Position numbers and translations under genes: made by a program. The notes below the pieces were generated by a model that saw nothing but the letters and a program-made list of their open reading frames with translations, ran no database searches and was not told the origin of the DNA. 64,000 nt of DNA, taken from the NCBI GenBank assembly GCA_963701015.1, contig OY969556.1, positions 1,364,001 through 1,428,000 of the forward strand, written 5' to 3'. Origin of the DNA: MFD09286-c1 sp963701015 (lineage in GTDB: Bacteria > Bacteroidota > Bacteroidia > Bacteroidales > DTGW01). How positions within the stretch are numbered: the first letter of the stretch is position 1; each line of letters opens with the position of its first letter. Below, in pieces: positions 53,450 through 61,206 of this stretch.

Positions 53450-54502
53450 TTATCTCGATCGAATTTCTCTCCGCATAAAAGGAACATAAGATAAAACAAA
53501 ACATAAAACAGTTGCAGCAATTAACCCAGTTACCTGTGACCAAACCAATAATACACTTTGTAAAAGTGGGAGAGGACCAGGAATAGTTCCATATACTTGC
53601 TCCATTGTCAATGGACCTAAACTTCGAATTGATGGCATTAATAATGTTGTAGTTGCATCGCTAAATAATTGGTTGGGCAGTATTTGCATCAGTTTTATTC
53701 TTAATTCCTGAAAATCGAAAACTTGCCTTGCACTTGCCATTTGCGAAGGTTCAAAAGATTTTGTTATTAAATTAATAATTAATGGATAAAAAACAGTTAA
53801 AAACAACCATACTGCAATACCTGCCAATGCTGATGTTGATGGTTGCCTAAAACGAATTGAAAATAAAATTGACAAATTCAACCAGAAAGCAACATAAATA
53901 ATGCTAAGTATAATGAAAAATATAATGCGCAGAAACTCCTCCGCTGAAGGTGGTATTCCAATGGTTATAAGACCAAGTCCCATAACCATAAAACCAAGGA
54001 CAAAAAAAAGAATACTAATAACAATTAGTGCAGCTATAAATTTTGCATTTATTATATAATCACGATGGATAGGTTGAGCCAATATTCTACTCAATGTTCC
54101 TTTATTATGTTCAGAATTAATTGCATCAAATCCTAAGCCAATGCCTAATAATGGACCTAAAAAGCTTATAAATACAATATATGAAGGCATTGTACCATCA
54201 GAAATTGTGAATAATTTCAGGAAAAAAAACATTCCTGTAGGATCATTTGGTTTTATGGCTTTCCCTATATTGGTTAAAGCTGTGTACATTGAGCCAAGGC
54301 ATGTTAATGCAATTAATATAACAAGTATAATGAATCGCCAACTTTTAACATGGTCTGAAATTTCCTTTTGAACAATTACCCAAAAAGGATGCTTCGCTTT
54401 ATTTTCATTTTTATTATTGTCGAATAATTTTATAGTTGAAAAAAAATTAGTTATTGCAATAACCCGTTTTTCTATAAAGCTTTCAGTATTTGTGCTGTTC
54501 AT
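53450..54502 (-). CDS. ABC-2 type transporter permease
   Basis: A 350-residue integral membrane protein. A cytoplasmic N-terminal stretch of about 55 residues (ending FWVIVQKEISDHVKSWRF) precedes six predicted helices, a topology typical of ABC-2 permeases. Its ATG overlaps the stop of the ATPase gene (ATGA), so translation is coupled. A GGAGG lies nine bases upstream. It is the last gene of a three-gene operon with the ATPase and a NEW3 protein. Substrate unknown; export is more likely than import because no binding protein is present. Confidence 0.9.
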   Translation of the reverse strand: MNSTNTESFIEKRVIAITNFFSTIKLFDNNKNENKAKHPFWVIVQKEISDHVKSWRFIILVILIALTCLGSMYTALTNIGKAIKPNDPTGMFFFLKLFTISDGTMPSYIVFISFLGPLLGIGLGFDAINSEHNKGTLSRILAQPIHRDYIINAKFIAALIVISILFFVLGFMVMGLGLITIGIPPSAEEFLRIIFFIILSIIYVAFWLNLSILFSIRFRQPSTSALAGIAVWLFLTVFYPLIINLITKSFEPSQMASARQVFDFQELRIKLMQILPNQLFSDATTTLLMPSIRSLGPLTMEQVYGTIPGPLPLLQSVLLVWSQVTGLIAATVLCFVLSYVPFMRREIRSR

Positions 54503-55461
54503 GATTTTCCGCCTCCTTCGAAATAACGATAATAAATATCATCTAAACCATATTCTTTTTTATTTAAATAAATCAAATCGGCTCCATTCATTATAATTGT
54601 TTTGGCAATTTTTGCCGTAGAATCATTAAAGCAATTGATTTGAAACATTTCGTTTTTTAAATTTATGGACGAGATGCCTTCAATTTCTTTTAAAACATTC
54701 GTTAGCCAATCAACAGGATTGTTTTTATCATGGATATTTGAAATTTTAGCCTCAATTACATAAGGAATTCCTGAAAACAGTTTTTTCGATAGTTCCAGAA
54801 TATTACCTTCAGCCAATAATTTGCCTTGTACAAATATTCCAACCCTGTCGCAAACTTGCTGTACCTGATGTAAATGATGCGATGAAAATAAAACAGTTAA
54901 ACCTTGTTCCCGGCTAAGTTCAACAATCATTTCGAGAAACTCTTTAACACCTGTTGGATCAATTCCCGATGTTGGTTCATCGAGAATAATTACTTCCGGA
55001 TTTTTAATTAATACATCGGCTAAACCCAAACGCTGTCGCATTCCTCGTGAATATTGGCCTGTTCTTTTATCAACAACCTCTGAAAGGCCAACTTTTGCCA
55101 ATAGTTTTAATGCTTTTTGTTTTGCTTCATTATCAGTAATCCTGTTTAACCTTGCGGTATAAATTAAATTTTCCAAACCCGATCTGTCATCATAGAAGCC
55201 AACATCTTCAGGCAAATAACCTACTTTTCTTTTCACTTCAATAGGATTACTGGTTGAGTTTATTCCACAAACCGAAACATTTCCGTCTGAAGGATCAGTT
55301 AAGCCTAACATCATTAAAATACTGGTAGATTTACCTGCTCCATTTGGTCCTAAAAGTCCAAAAATTTCACCTTTATTGATACTAAGGTTTAAATGGTCAA
55401 CAGCAGTAAATGATCCGTAATTTTTAGTCAAATCGACCAGTTCTATAATATTCTGCGCCAC
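54499..55461 (-). CDS. ABC transporter ATP-binding protein
   Basis: A 320-residue ATPase of the drug/antibiotic-exporter (CcmA-like) class. Walker A GPNGAGKST (38-46), signature YSRGMRQRLGLAD, Walker B VIILDEPTSGID, and switch His in LFSSHHLHQ. The last 100 residues form the usual C-terminal extension. It starts with GTG at 55461, preceded six bases upstream by GGAGG located inside the end of the NEW3 gene. It pairs with the ABC-2 permease downstream. Confidence 0.93.
   Translation of the reverse strand: MAQNIIELVDLTKNYGSFTAVDHLNLSINKGEIFGLLGPNGAGKSTSILMMLGLTDPSDGNVSVCGINSTSNPIEVKRKVGYLPEDVGFYDDRSGLENLIYTARLNRITDNEAKQKALKLLAKVGLSEVVDKRTGQYSRGMRQRLGLADVLIKNPEVIILDEPTSGIDPTGVKEFLEMIVELSREQGLTVLFSSHHLHQVQQVCDRVGIFVQGKLLAEGNILELSKKLFSGIPYVIEAKISNIHDKNNPVDWLTNVLKEIEGISSINLKNEMFQINCFNDSTAKIAKTIIMNGADLIYLNKKEYGLDDIYYRYFEGGGKS
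54512..54516 (-). promoter_or_regulatory. Shine-Dalgarno site of the ABC permease gene
   Basis: GGAGG on the minus strand, nine bases before the permease ATG and within the ATPase coding sequence. It is one of three such sites in this operon and is unusual for this genome. Confidence 0.6.
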
Positions 55462-55464
55462 AGT

Positions 55465-56616
55465 TTACCTCCTTCCATATTTACGGAATAGGTTATATAC
55501 ACCTACCAAGGCAATTATTATAATTAAAACTCCAATCCAACCCCATAATAATGAAGTATTAACGGTTACCCTGAAACTGGCTTTTGAAATAACTTCTGGC
55601 GTTTTTGCTGAAATATCAGTTACATAATCACCAGGAATAGCTCTTTTATCAGTCTTTATGGTTGCATAAACATTTGTTGCTTCACCCGAACTTAATTGTG
55701 CAATATTTTTTGGGTCGAAAGTAACATCCCAGTTAGCAGGCGCTGAATAATCAAATTTAATATCTTTTAATTCAGATGATCCTGTATTTTTGACCATTAA
55801 AACCACTCTTTTTTGGTCGCCGGCAACTATATTTGTACTTAACAAACCTGTTGGAGTTGTAAGTTCCATACTATACGAGCCTGTAATGACTACTTCAAGA
55901 TCGAGGTTTGCTGAAGTTGCATCGGTTGTTGCACTTACAGGTATTTTATATTTACCTGCAGCTATCTGGGCTGGAGGATTTATATCAACAGTTATATTTG
56001 AAGAATTGTTAGGTTCAATTTCTACTGAGGTTGCTTGCTTATAATTTGGTTTGAAAGTAACAGTCCATCCGGGTTGTACTTCAGCCATTAGTGCATATAA
56101 TTGTTTATCTGCAGTACGGTTTTTTAAAACAGTATTAAATGTAAAAGTTGAATTTGAACGACCTTCCATATTTGCCTGTGGGGTCGTGAATTCAGTTTTA
56201 AAGGTTCCCTTTTCAGAAACAATTACTACCAAAGGCAAAACATATTGACTTCCTGCTATTATCCTAAATTGATAATATCCTTTATTTACCTGAAAAGGAA
56301 CTTCAACTTTAAGTGCCAATTTTTCTTTTTGTCCGGGAAGAATTGATAATTGATCTATACTCCATCCACCTGATTTTAAAATGTAGTTCCAATCTTTTGG
56401 CATACCGCTTATTTGAATATCCACATTTTGAATATCGCTTGTATTATTTATTACATCGACCGAATAATCAATTGATTCACCGGGTGGTACTGAAATTTTG
56501 GTAAAAGGTGTGTACAAAGTAACATTAGAAGAGGCAAAAGTAATTCCACTGCTAAATGGCATTAATACTATTAGTAGTAAAAACAATAGTTTTAAAAATT
56601 TGGTAGATGTAAACAT
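55465..56616 (-). CDS. NEW3 domain membrane-anchored protein
   Basis: A 383-residue protein with a signal peptide (about 1-28), then three to four Ig-like NEW3 (NPCBM-associated) units, for example VPPGESIDYSVDVINNTSDIQNVDIQI and VAGDQKRVVLMVKNTGSSELKDIKF. A single C-terminal membrane helix (about 355-377) is followed by FRKYGRR, so the beta domains face the periplasm. It is the first gene of the operon and ends just before the ATPase GTG. A partnership with the ABC-2 transporter, perhaps as an adaptor or sensor, is inferred from context. It is not a glycosidase, although NEW3 domains also occur in such enzymes. Confidence 0.85.
   Translation of the reverse strand: MFTSTKFLKLLFLLLIVLMPFSSGITFASSNVTLYTPFTKISVPPGESIDYSVDVINNTSDIQNVDIQISGMPKDWNYILKSGGWSIDQLSILPGQKEKLALKVEVPFQVNKGYYQFRIIAGSQYVLPLVVIVSEKGTFKTEFTTPQANMEGRSNSTFTFNTVLKNRTADKQLYALMAEVQPGWTVTFKPNYKQATSVEIEPNNSSNITVDINPPAQIAAGKYKIPVSATTDATSANLDLEVVITGSYSMELTTPTGLLSTNIVAGDQKRVVLMVKNTGSSELKDIKFDYSAPANWDVTFDPKNIAQLSSGEATNVYATIKTDKRAIPGDYVTDISAKTPEVISKASFRVTVNTSLLWGWIGVLIIIIALVGVYNLFRKYGRR
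55468..55472 (-). promoter_or_regulatory. Shine-Dalgarno site deciding the GTG start of the ABC ATPase
   Basis: GGAGG (part of AAGGAGGT) on the minus strand, six bases before GTG at 55461. It supports the GTG as the true start. Confidence 0.65.
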
Positions 56617-56623
56617 AATATTT

Positions 56624-56628
56624 CCTCC
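56624..56628 (-). promoter_or_regulatory. Shine-Dalgarno site of the NEW3 gene
   Basis: GGAGG within AAGGAGGAAA on the minus strand, seven bases before the ATG at 56616. This is optimal spacing and a near-consensus sequence, unlike most leaders in this window. Confidence 0.65.
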
Positions 56629-56658
56629 TTATTTTAAAATAACTTTAACTACAATAGG

Positions 56659-56666
56659 CAAATATA
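56659..56666 (-). promoter_or_regulatory. candidate -7 promoter of the ABC operon
   Basis: On the minus strand TATATTTG matches TAnnTTTG, 43 bases before the NEW3 ATG. A Bacteroidota-type promoter together with consensus Shine-Dalgarno sites is an unusual combination here. Confidence 0.4.
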
Positions 56667-56939
56667 ATTTTTGAATAAAAAAATTAAAAAGGACAAATTC
56701 CTAATAAATATTAAAATCTGAATTTTAGAGTAAGTAATAAAATGAAATTCAATCGTATATGTCCATTTTACATTCAGTGTTAAAATATTCAAAAAATCTT
56801 AATGGAATTTTAAATAGCTGAATAATATATATATAAATTGAATATTGATATAACGTAATATAACTAATATGTCCAGTATAGGCTGTATGTTTATACCGAA
56901 TAGTAATTTAACTAAATTAAATATTGTATAGATTGAATT

Positions 56940-57974
56940 TTATATAACTTTTCTTTTAAAATATAATGCCAGGTTAACCAAAGCTATCATTACAGGAACT
57001 TCTACCAATGGACCAATTACAGCCGCAAAAGCCTCGCCTGAATTAATTCCAAATATTGCAATGGCAACGGCAATAGCTAATTCAAAATTGTTGCTGGCTG
57101 CTGTAAATGATAAAGTAGCAGCTTGCTCGTATGTAGCACCTATTCTTTTGCTCATGAAAAATGATAGTACAAACATTACTGCAAAATAGATGATTAACGG
57201 AATGGCAATCCTGATTACATCTAATGGGATTTTTACAATATATTCGCCTTTGAGTGAAAACATTACAACAATAGTAAATAAAAGCGCAATAAGCGTTAAA
57301 GGACTTATTTTGGGAACGAATTTGGTTTCGTACCATTGTTTACTTTTAATACGGATGAGTATAAACCGGGATAAGAATCCTGAAATAAATGGAATGCCGA
57401 GATATATGAAAACGCTTTTTGCAATTGCACCCATAGTTATTTGAGATACACTATCGTTAACCGGCAAACCAAACCAACCGGGCAATATGGCAATAAATAC
57501 ATAAGCATAAACTGAGAAAAGCAATACCTGGAATATAGAATTAAAAGCTACTAATCCGGCGGCATATTCCGTATCGCCTTTGGCAAGGTCGTTCCAAACT
57601 ATAACCATAGCTATACATCGGGCAAGACCTATCAGGATTACGCCATACATATAATCTATATTGAATTGAAGGAATACAATTGCCAATAAGAACATCAAGA
57701 CCGGCCCAATAATCCAGTTCTGAACCAATGAAAGACCAAGTAATTTTGTGTTTTTAAATACATCACCTAATTCTTCATATTTAACTTTAGCTAATGGAGG
57801 GAACATCATTACAATTAAACCTATTGCAATTGGGATATTGGTTGTTCCGGACGAAAAATTATTCCAGAATTTAGCAACATCAGGGTTTATCCAACCTGCA
57901 AACACTCCTATAAACATTGCAAGGAATATCCATATAGTAAGGTAACGGTCGAGAAATTTTAAACGTTTTTTCAT
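56940..57974 (-). CDS. acr3: ACR3 family arsenite efflux transporter
   Basis: A 344-residue inner-membrane protein with about ten helices. It starts LDRYLTIWIFLAMFIGVFAGWINP and has IAIGLIVMMFPPLAKVKYEEL, the helix with the essential Cys in LIGLARCIAMVIVWNDLAKGD, and the closing AATLSFTAASNNFELAIAVAIAIFG, all hallmarks of ACR3. It exports arsenite using the proton gradient. It is the last gene of the arsenic operon, separated from arsM by a 75-base gap that holds a short direct repeat. Confidence 0.95.
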   Translation of the reverse strand: MKKRLKFLDRYLTIWIFLAMFIGVFAGWINPDVAKFWNNFSSGTTNIPIAIGLIVMMFPPLAKVKYEELGDVFKNTKLLGLSLVQNWIIGPVLMFLLAIVFLQFNIDYMYGVILIGLARCIAMVIVWNDLAKGDTEYAAGLVAFNSIFQVLLFSVYAYVFIAILPGWFGLPVNDSVSQITMGAIAKSVFIYLGIPFISGFLSRFILIRIKSKQWYETKFVPKISPLTLIALLFTIVVMFSLKGEYIVKIPLDVIRIAIPLIIYFAVMFVLSFFMSKRIGATYEQAATLSFTAASNNFELAIAVAIAIFGINSGEAFAAVIGPLVEVPVMIALVNLALYFKRKVI

Positions 57975-58017
57975 AATTTGCTAATGTGTTAATTTGCCAA
58001 TTTGCTAATGTGTTAAT
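57975..58017. repeat. 19-bp direct repeat in the acr3-arsM gap
   Basis: AATTTGCTAATGTGTTAAT occurs at 57975-57993 and again at 57999-58017 (24-base period), with a partial ATTTGCC between. A related stretch (ACTAATGTGCTAATTTG) lies at about 58898-58916 in the next gap of the same operon. Confidence 0.75.
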
Positions 58018-58049
58018 AAACTAATTGTTTTCATTTAATTTGCACATTA

Positions 58050-58871
58050 TCACATTGAATTATCAGCATATTTTTTACCTGATACTGTAATACTGAAAAT
58101 GCCAGTTTCACCGTTTTTAAAGTTTAGGATTTCTTCCTTTGAAAGATATTTCTCAAGTACTTCATTGGGAATTGCAATTTCCTTTTGTTTGTGGACGGTA
58201 ACGTTTCTAAAACCTTGTTTATTTATAATTTCAAGGTATTCATCTATATCAACAGCTCCAGAAACACAACCTGCGTACATTTCAGCATCTTTACGTAAAT
58301 TTTCAGGCAAACTTCCTTTTAAAACAACATCAGAAACACAGAAATGACCATTTGGCTTTAATACCCTTATAATTTGGGCAAAGGCTCTGTTTTTATCAGG
58401 AACCAGGTTCAATACACAGTTTGATACCACTACATCAAAGCTATTATCAGGCAAAGGCATTTCCTCAATGTCACCATATACAAATTCAACGTTGGTAAAG
58501 CCAAGTTTTTTAGTGTTTTCGATTGCTTTAGCAAGCATAGCGTCAGTAAAGTCTAATCCTGTAACTTTTCCTGTTTCTCCGACTATTGCGCGGGCAACAA
58601 AACAATCGTTACCTGCACCACTACCCAAGTCGAGAACATGGTCGCCTTTATTAATTCCAGCAAACTGTGTGGGGATTCCACATCCTAAACCTAAATCGGC
58701 ATCGGGATTATAACCTTCAAGCTTATCATAGCTTTCGCTGAAAATTGCATAATCGACAGTTGAACAACAGCCAGTAGCACCACAACATGACGATTCGTTT
58801 TGCTGTTTTGTTTGGTTGGCTATTTCGCTGTATTTATCTTTTACAACCATTTTTAAATCTTCTGCTTTCAT
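58050..58871 (-). CDS. arsM: arsenite methyltransferase
   Basis: A 273-residue SAM-dependent enzyme that methylates arsenite. An N-terminal Cys-rich stretch SSCCGATGCCS (about 27-37) precedes YDKLEGYNPDADLGLGCGIPTQFA. The SAM motif is VLDLGSGAGNDCFVA. VSNCVLNLVPDKN and MYAGCVSGAV supply the conserved As-binding cysteines. All expected cysteine positions appear filled. It is part of the arsenic operon between arsC and acr3, with short repeat-bearing gaps on both sides. Confidence 0.94.
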   Translation of the reverse strand: MKAEDLKMVVKDKYSEIANQTKQQNESSCCGATGCCSTVDYAIFSESYDKLEGYNPDADLGLGCGIPTQFAGINKGDHVLDLGSGAGNDCFVARAIVGETGKVTGLDFTDAMLAKAIENTKKLGFTNVEFVYGDIEEMPLPDNSFDVVVSNCVLNLVPDKNRAFAQIIRVLKPNGHFCVSDVVLKGSLPENLRKDAEMYAGCVSGAVDIDEYLEIINKQGFRNVTVHKQKEIAIPNEVLEKYLSKEEILNFKNGETGIFSITVSGKKYADNSM

Positions 58872-58944
58872 AATAAATAATTTATTAATTTGAGAATGTA
58901 CTAATGTGCTAATTTGAAACAGATACTGTTTTCGTATTTGTAAA

Positions 58945-59370
58945 TTATAGCTGGGGCTTTATCTGCTCAATATAGAACTTATAAAAGCCTTCATTAATCT
59001 CGTCCCTGACCCTGTGAAATTCACTCCAAATAAATTCATCAGTGCCTTTGGCATGTGATGGGTCTTCAAAACCCATATGTAAGCGGTGTTTTACTTTACC
59101 AATAAAGACAGGGCAGGTTTCGTTGGCATCGTCGCAAACTGTAATTACATAATCCCATTCGTCATTGATATATTTATCTACCATTTTTGGGTAATGTGAA
59201 CTAATATCTATACCAACTTCGGCCATTACTTTAACTGCTTTTTCATTTACCTGTTTTGCCGGTACAGTGCCAGCAGAATGAACATCTAAGTTATTGTTGA
59301 ATGATTGTAAAAAGCCATGGGCCATTTGACTACGACAACTATTGCCAGTACAAAGAATTAATATTTTCAT
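58945..59370 (-). CDS. arsC: arsenate reductase, thioredoxin-coupled type
   Basis: A 141-residue protein of the low-molecular-weight phosphatase fold. P-loop LCTGNSCRSQMAHG (nucleophile Cys, Arg) and the redox pair C-x6-C in TVCDDANETCPVF match the thioredoxin-linked ArsC class, which reduces arsenate to arsenite for ACR3 or ArsM. It follows the second reductase gene by two bases. Confidence 0.93.
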   Translation of the reverse strand: MKILILCTGNSCRSQMAHGFLQSFNNNLDVHSAGTVPAKQVNEKAVKVMAEVGIDISSHYPKMVDKYINDEWDYVITVCDDANETCPVFIGKVKHRLHMGFEDPSHAKGTDEFIWSEFHRVRDEINEGFYKFYIEQIKPQL

Positions 59371-59372
59371 TT

Positions 59373-59819
59373 TTATTTTATTAAATCAATAAGAGAAAAT
59401 TCTTTTGCAAATTTTTCTACCTCAAGTTTTATTGCGTCTCTTACAAGTCTTGTTTTTGCAAGTTTCTCTTCAAAAGAACCAATAAATGAAGAGGGGTCAT
59501 CAAATGACCAGCCAATTCTTTTTGTAATACCAGGAAATATTGGACAACGTTCTGCACTTGCCCCATCGCAAACTGCTATTACGTAGTGATACGAACGACC
59601 TTGTTTAAAGAATTCGAAAACACTTTTTGTTTCATTCTTTGATATATCAATATTAACTTCCTTCATTGCTTCAACAACGATAGGATTCAGATTCCCTGGC
59701 TCAAGGCCAGCACTTTCAGCATAAAATTTATCACCCGCAAATTGATTCAAAAAAGCTTCTGCCATTTGGCTACGTGCTGAATTATGCACGCATACGAATA
59801 AAACTTTTATTTTTCCCAT
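59373..59819 (-). CDS. second arsenate reductase / low-molecular-weight phosphatase family protein
   Basis: A 148-residue paralogue in the same fold with P-loop FVCVHNSARSQMAEAF and a Cys pair AVCDGASAERCPIF (C-x7-C). The P-loop has Ala-Arg where its neighbour has Cys-Arg, and the Cys spacing differs by one residue, so the two are not a recent duplication. It probably also reduces arsenate, perhaps with a different donor such as glutaredoxin or mycothiol-like thiols, or a different oxyanion preference. It starts six bases after arsR ends. Confidence 0.88.
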   Translation of the reverse strand: MGKIKVLFVCVHNSARSQMAEAFLNQFAGDKFYAESAGLEPGNLNPIVVEAMKEVNIDISKNETKSVFEFFKQGRSYHYVIAVCDGASAERCPIFPGITKRIGWSFDDPSSFIGSFEEKLAKTRLVRDAIKLEVEKFAKEFSLIDLIK

Positions 59820-59825
59820 TGAATT

Positions 59826-60164
59826 TTATTTACAATCGTTAATACAATTATGATCAATACTGCTCATGTCTTTAAAAAACTCGTCAAACATGGCTTTATA
59901 TTTCAAAATAGTAGAGTTGCAAAGGCAATAATTAACCTTTAAACCGTCTATTTCACCATGAATCAATCCTAATTCTTTTAGTTCTTTCAAATGTTGCGAA
60001 ACCGTACTACGGCTTAATGGCAAATAATCGGATATATCACCAGATATACAAGTTTTTGTCTCAGCCAGGTACTGAAGAATAGCCAAACGAGCCGGGTGCG
60101 AAATAGCTTTTGCAAATTTGGCCAATTCCTGTAGTTCGATGCTAAATGTTTCTGTCTTAATCAT
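59826..60164 (-). CDS. arsR: ArsR family transcriptional repressor
   Basis: A 112-residue winged-helix regulator: LAKFAKAISHPARLAILQYL, recognition helix region LSRSTVSQHLKELKELGLI and wing GEIDGLKVNYCL. Candidate arsenite ligands are a Cys in the helix before the recognition helix (TCISGDI), the CLC in the wing exit, and two Cys at the C-terminus (CINDCK). The classical ELCVCDL motif is absent. It is the first gene of the operon and probably represses it until arsenite binds. Confidence 0.92.
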   Translation of the reverse strand: MIKTETFSIELQELAKFAKAISHPARLAILQYLAETKTCISGDISDYLPLSRSTVSQHLKELKELGLIHGEIDGLKVNYCLCNSTILKYKAMFDEFFKDMSSIDHNCINDCK

Positions 60165-60336
60165 ACTATTTATTTTTGCGTTTTAATTCAGGTGAGAATA
60201 ATCCATTAATTTACTGACGTATTTTGATAATATACCAGATGGGATAACCTGAACACGTACAATAAATCTTCGATGTATTCTTGCAGGATTTCATTAAATT
60301 GAAAAAGTATTGTATTCATAAACCCACTCATTAGTT

Positions 60337-60360
60337 TTATGACGTAAAATTACGACATAA
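60337..60360. promoter_or_regulatory. candidate ArsR operator (inverted repeat)
   Basis: TTATGACGTAA (60337-60347) and TTACGACATAA (60350-60360) form an 11-bp inverted repeat with one central mismatch and a two-base spacer, 173 bases upstream of the arsR start. A related half-site TGACGTATTTTG occurs near 60209. The shape suits a homodimeric winged-helix repressor, but no binding data exist. Confidence 0.4.
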
Positions 60361-60397
60361 TTTTATTAAAAAGGATTTTTACGTATTAATTTAATAT

Positions 60398-60546
60398 TAA
60401 TTCTACTTTAACAGATTTGAAAACCAAACTGTTTTTACCCTTAATCCCTAAAGGGAACAGTTTTATTTTCAGCTTTCACCCTTTAAGGTTTGGGGTAAAT
60501 AAAGCTGAAAATCTTCGAAGTCAGTTCATCTGTTAAAGTAGGATTA
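60398..60546. repeat. 149-bp nested inverted repeat (three-way junction)
   Basis: Outer arms 60398-60416 and 60528-60546 match over 18 of 19 bp (core CTACTTTAACAGAT / ATCTGTTAAAGTAG). Inside are two side-by-side hairpins. The first (60426-60463) has AAACTGTT / AACAGTTT with an inner CCCT / AGGG. The second is ATTTTCAGCTTT (60465-60476) / AAAGCTGAAAAT (60501-60512). The structure suggests a MITE or REP-like mobile element or a structured RNA. Confidence 0.8.
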
Positions 60547-60631
60547 AGTATTCATTTTAAATATGAATGTTGTGAATTAATACAATAAACTATTAAACAC
60601 ACTTTACTGGACACTCCCTAAAACGCCACAT

Positions 60632-61030
60632 AACACAGGACTTTTGAACCATGACATTCGACTTTTACCTTATGACATTTAACTTTAGCCAGAAGACATT
60701 AGACTTTTGACATATTACATTCGACTTTTGACACATGACATTAGACTTTTGACATATTACATTCGACTTTTGACACATGACATTAGACTTTTTACATATG
60801 ACATTTGACTTTTGACATATGACATTTAACTTTTTAAATATAACATTTGACTTTTGACATATGACATTTAACTTTTTAAATATAACATTAAACTTTTGAC
60901 ATATGACATTCGACTTTTGACACATGACATACAAATTTTGAAATGAGAGTACTCGGAATAGTGTGTGTGATAAATGACTTTGGCGAATAACATCTAACTT
61001 TTGCTCCATGGCATACGACTTTCTGCTTAT
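60632..61030. repeat. 19 x 21-nt tandem repeat array
   Basis: Units of exactly 21 bases of the form GACATTYGACTTTTGACAYAT run in register from 60632 to 61030. About 15 are well preserved and two (60947-60988) are degenerate but keep the period. Because 21 is a multiple of three, a minus-strand ORF (60665-61009) stays open and reads as a CQKSNVI heptad; I treat this as a by-product. No unique spacers, so not CRISPR. Confidence 0.85.
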
Positions 61031-61206
61031 GATATTAATAATTATTAGTATAATTTATATTGTATTAACTGTATTTAAAGAAATATAGCGTATGAATATG
61101 ATTTTAATATAAATAAATTCTAAATTATTTTGTTAGTTAAATGTTAAAATTTTATTTTTGATTGACATTTTAACAAAACTGATTTATTAATTTAAAACAA
61201 AACGCC

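Larger units (their letters stand above)
56617..56939. other. noncoding gap upstream of the ABC operon
   Basis: A 323-base AT-rich gap between the NEW3 gene start and the 3' end of acr3. It holds the operon Shine-Dalgarno site and -7 candidate. The rest shows alternating TA stretches near 56825-56835 and no clear terminator for the arsenic operon. Confidence 0.5.

Noticed and set aside
60665..61009. 114-codon minus-strand ORF with CQKSNVI heptads
   Set aside because: It is the translation of the 21-nt tandem array; the frame stays open only because 21 is divisible by three. It is kept as a repeat, not a gene.
60632..61030. CRISPR array
   Set aside because: Repeat units abut each other with no unique spacers, and there are no cas genes in the window.
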